NCBI GenBank assembly: GCA_015039365.1
Contig: WION01000143.1
Span: forward strand, 1 to 64,000
Direction: 5' to 3'
From: Amanita rubescens
Taxonomy: Eukaryota > Basidiomycota > Agaricomycetes > Agaricales > Amanitaceae
DNA length: 64,000 nucleotides
This document shows, one piece after another, positions 61,844 to 64,000 of this stretch; the first letter of the stretch is position 1, and each line of letters starts with the position of its first letter. The notes beneath the pieces were generated by a model. The model did no database searches, was not told the DNA's origin, and saw nothing but the letters and a program-made list of their open reading frames with translations. Made by a program: the position numbers and the translations under genes.

Positions 61844-64000
61844 ATGCCGCCTCGGATGTCGCTCAGCCCGCACGACCCAGCTCCTGCCTCACCTCGAGCA
61901 CCCTCACCTTCATCAGGTCTCTCACATTTTCTCTCAAAGTCTTCAAAATGGTTTTCTCGCAGTGCTTCAGCTTCGAAAGTAGCAGCAGCATCTACCGAAC
62001 CAAGATCAAGTACAAGTTCGACTAGGAAACATAAAATCTCGCGTCCGACTGATCCCAGGCCCATCCTCGACGGTTACGCTGCTGGAGGCAGTCGGCAAGT
62101 TTTCACTTTGCGCGCGATTTCACTCTTTGATCGTTTTTTGAACAGCTCAGTCCTTGATTTGCGCGGCGGTTTACCTCCAAGTGTCCCTTCGAGTCCAACA
62201 GCGCCCTCCATGGGCGACCTACGCAATGTGTCGCGTAGAGCCTGGTCCAGATCAGCAGACGACCTCAGCCAAATGTCCTCTTCCTCGACCGGGTTCATCA
62301 ACCCCGCTTTTCAAGATAAGGTACAACAGTACAGGGCTCGAAGCGGGAGCTCAGCCAGCATGGCCAGACCCACCACTCCCCTCTCCATTTTGTCTTCTCA
62401 ACCATCCGCTGGTCATGCTAGCCCTAACGCTCGCCATCCATTCCCAACAATTCAAACAACCAACCTTCCGTCCATTCCACCCGTCCCCGTCTCCGCCTCC
62501 CCAAGTAGCACAACCAGTAGCCTTCCCACAGTCTCAATTACCGCGGACGAGGCTTCAAACTCGGCCGTACACACGCGATCCCACTCCTTTACCCCGAAAC
62601 TCTCCTCCAAACTCGCCAGTCAGCGTTTCATGCCTTCCAGCCCAAAAAGGAAAGGATCCGCGGCTTCAGAGCGAGAACTCGACGCTCACAGTAGCCAAGA
62701 TGCACGACTCCCACCTTCTCCTCGCACCGCGTTCCATTTCGGCTTGGCTGCAAAATCCTCTGCGGCCGAATTGGGAAGCGCTAGTCACGGTCACGTTGGT
62801 CACGCACCCTCTCCGCTGGCAGTGGTGGGTTCTTCGTTGTTGGCTCCTCCACCTGCGATTATCGAACCTGGTGGTGGTCATCATCATCATCATCAACATC
62901 ACCATCACCACAACAGAAAGGAAGAACAACACCAAGACGAGAATCAAGACGATGCCGTGGGGTACAAGGACCAAAAGAGGGCTTCTCAAATCATGTATTA
63001 TAGCGGGTTTATCAACCGCCTCGCGGATAATCAACACCAGTATGTGAATCTGTCTTCGGCAAAGGGTTGGAAGCCGTTCAAGATGGAACTCAAGGGTTCC
63101 AAGTTGTATTTTTATAAACCCCCACATGATCGGGCTGCGTCGGTCAAGGAGCTTTTTCCGACCGAAATCGTGCCTGCTTCCGGGGAACCTGGCGAAGAAG
63201 AGGCAGAAGCCGAGTTTCTGCTCGTATCCAGCCCGAACGAGGATAATAATCCCGCTAGGAGGGAAGGTTTGGGTACGATTGGCAGGAAGAAGCGCGTTTT
63301 TTGGGGACGACGAACTCATCCCGAGTTGGTGAGAGGTTTAGAGGGTGTGGAAAAGGGATCGTATGAAGCGCTCGTTCACGAAACCGTGTTTGCGACGACT
63401 TTTGAAGTTGTGCCCGTTGTTATTCAGGAAGGTGAGGAAAACGAAGAGGAAAACGAGGAAAAGGACGGCGTACTACAGGAAGATCAACAACAGCAACACC
63501 ATACGAGGAGTCAACCTTGGAGAGATTTCGCGTCGTCCGTTATTCTATGCCTCCCCATTCTCATCGGTCGTCCCAAATTTGAATCCGAATTCCTCCGCTG
63601 CTGCTCGTACCTCGTCTCCGGTGCAGCAGACGATTCCTCCAAATCAGATGCACAAACCCACGTGACGTGGCTCGCTATGGAATACTTGCGATACCACGGC
63701 TCTCCGCTCGACTCCACCGCATGGGAAGAATGGAAAACCGAAACTCTTCCAGGCGTGTCCCTCTCCCTAAGTGTTCTGGAAGGAAATTGGGATTCGGGTG
63801 GGATGGGAATGCCTACTTCTGCGTCTATGCAAGCTTTGTATGTTCCTACACCTATGATGGGACCTGGTTCGCCTAGGTTTGGAGGACCGGGGGGGATGTT
63901 TTCGCCGAGGCCGGAAGATGGAGTGAATCTCGTGTCGTTGGTGCAAGCTTTGGAAGGGTTGAAGATCCAGGGGGTGCCTGGATCCGGTGCGGGTGGGAGT
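61844..64000 (+). CDS. Large Ser/Pro-rich protein with PH-like segment, 3' end outside the window
   Basis: An intronless frame runs 719 codons from the ATG at 61844 to the window edge with no stop. The N-terminus is Ser/Pro-rich low complexity, with AAGGSRQVFTLRAISLFDRF and LDLRGGLPPSVPSSPTAPSM. A His run (62879-62911, CAT/CAC repeats) precedes RASQIMYYSGFINRLAD. KGWKPFKMELKGSKLYFYKP is typical of the first strands of a PH domain, followed by RKKRVFWGRRTHPELVRGLE, YEALVHETVFATTFEVVPVV, FASSVILCLPILIGRPKFES and THVTWLAMEYLRYHGSPLD. It resembles large fungal signalling regulators with PH domains, possibly Ras-family exchange factors, but the catalytic part would lie outside. Orientation and codon use suggest an ordinary conserved gene bounding the duplicated cluster. 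Confidence 0.8.
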   Translation, partial: MPPRMSLSPHDPAPASPRAPSPSSGLSHFLSKSSKWFSRSASASKVAAASTEPRSSTSSTRKHKISRPTDPRPILDGYAAGGSRQVFTLRAISLFDRFLNSSVLDLRGGLPPSVPSSPTAPSMGDLRNVSRRAWSRSADDLSQMSSSSTGFINPAFQDKVQQYRARSGSSASMARPTTPLSILSSQPSAGHASPNARHPFPTIQTTNLPSIPPVPVSASPSSTTSSLPTVSITADEASNSAVHTRSHSFTPKLSSKLASQRFMPSSPKRKGSAASERELDAHSSQDARLPPSPRTAFHFGLAAKSSAAELGSASHGHVGHAPSPLAVVGSSLLAPPPAIIEPGGGHHHHHQHHHHHNRKEEQHQDENQDDAVGYKDQKRASQIMYYSGFINRLADNQHQYVNLSSAKGWKPFKMELKGSKLYFYKPPHDRAASVKELFPTEIVPASGEPGEEEAEAEFLLVSSPNEDNNPARREGLGTIGRKKRVFWGRRTHPELVRGLEGVEKGSYEALVHETVFATTFEVVPVVIQEGEENEEENEEKDGVLQEDQQQQHHTRSQPWRDFASSVILCLPILIGRPKFESEFLRCCSYLVSGAADDSSKSDAQTHVTWLAMEYLRYHGSPLDSTAWEEWKTETLPGVSLSLSVLEGNWDSGGMGMPTSASMQALYVPTPMMGPGSPRFGGPGGMFSPRPEDGVNLVSLVQALEGLKIQGVPGSGAGGS

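Noticed and set aside
62879..62911. His run as a metal-binding tag or artefact
   Set aside because: It is a CAT/CAC microsatellite inside a long Ser/Pro-rich low-complexity region in a continuous frame; natural slippage explains it.

Overview
The window is eukaryotic and reads as a mushroom-forming fungus (Agaricomycetes, Basidiomycota). Nearly every gene is cut by GT-AG introns of about 45-65 nt. The recognisable families are ones expanded in mushrooms: TKL-type kinases with an HGD catalytic loop, an HSPA12-type Hsp70, an HNH_2 nuclease, a CE16-type esterase, and a multi-exon family carrying a GGTFTEIQGN motif. The species cannot be told from the sequence. I see no rRNA, tRNA, CRISPR array, viral element or intact transposon.

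Layout. 1-0.9 kb: broken CE16 esterase. 2.4-13.9 kb: three plus-strand coiled-coil genes (1027, 937 and 435 aa) with a small secreted protein between the first two. 12.6-23.4 kb: two tandem copies of a block of about 4.8 kb. Each copy holds a coiled-coil gene (intact, then broken) and a minus-strand GGTF-family gene (copies A and B, both broken). 24-25.6 kb: an intact TKL-type kinase whose C-terminus carries the tail of the coiled-coil proteins. 26-27.7 kb: HSPA12-like gene. 28.5-34.2 kb: a frameshifted coiled-coil gene with three tandem internal repeats of about 1.5 kb. 35.3-36.8 kb: nine-exon, four-TM membrane protein. 37.4-38.5 kb: another membrane-anchored coiled coil. 41.2-42.2 kb: Cys-rich small secreted protein and a truncated second copy. 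42.7-43.9 kb: HNH_2 gene. 44-46.9 kb: tandem pair of Cys-rich/AT-hook genes. 47-47.8 kb: coiled-coil relics. 48.3-51.3 kb and 58.2-61.1 kb: intact GGTF-family copies C and D. 53.7-57.2 kb: one kinase gene and two catalytically gutted, fused kinase remnants. 61.1-61.8 kb: 5'-truncated eIF3m. 61.8 kb to the end: a large PH-like gene running off the window.

The region is a duplication-rich, birth-and-death gene cluster. One theme links its parts: a conserved C-terminal tail of about 50 residues is shared by coiled-coil proteins, several with an N-terminal membrane segment, and by a TKL-type kinase. These sit among proteins that combine a GG-x-F-x-x-x-x-G-N motif with a kinase N-lobe-like segment. 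A joint signalling or self/non-self recognition role is inference. Exon structures were read by eye from splice signals, paralog comparison and frame continuity, and have not been tested against transcripts.
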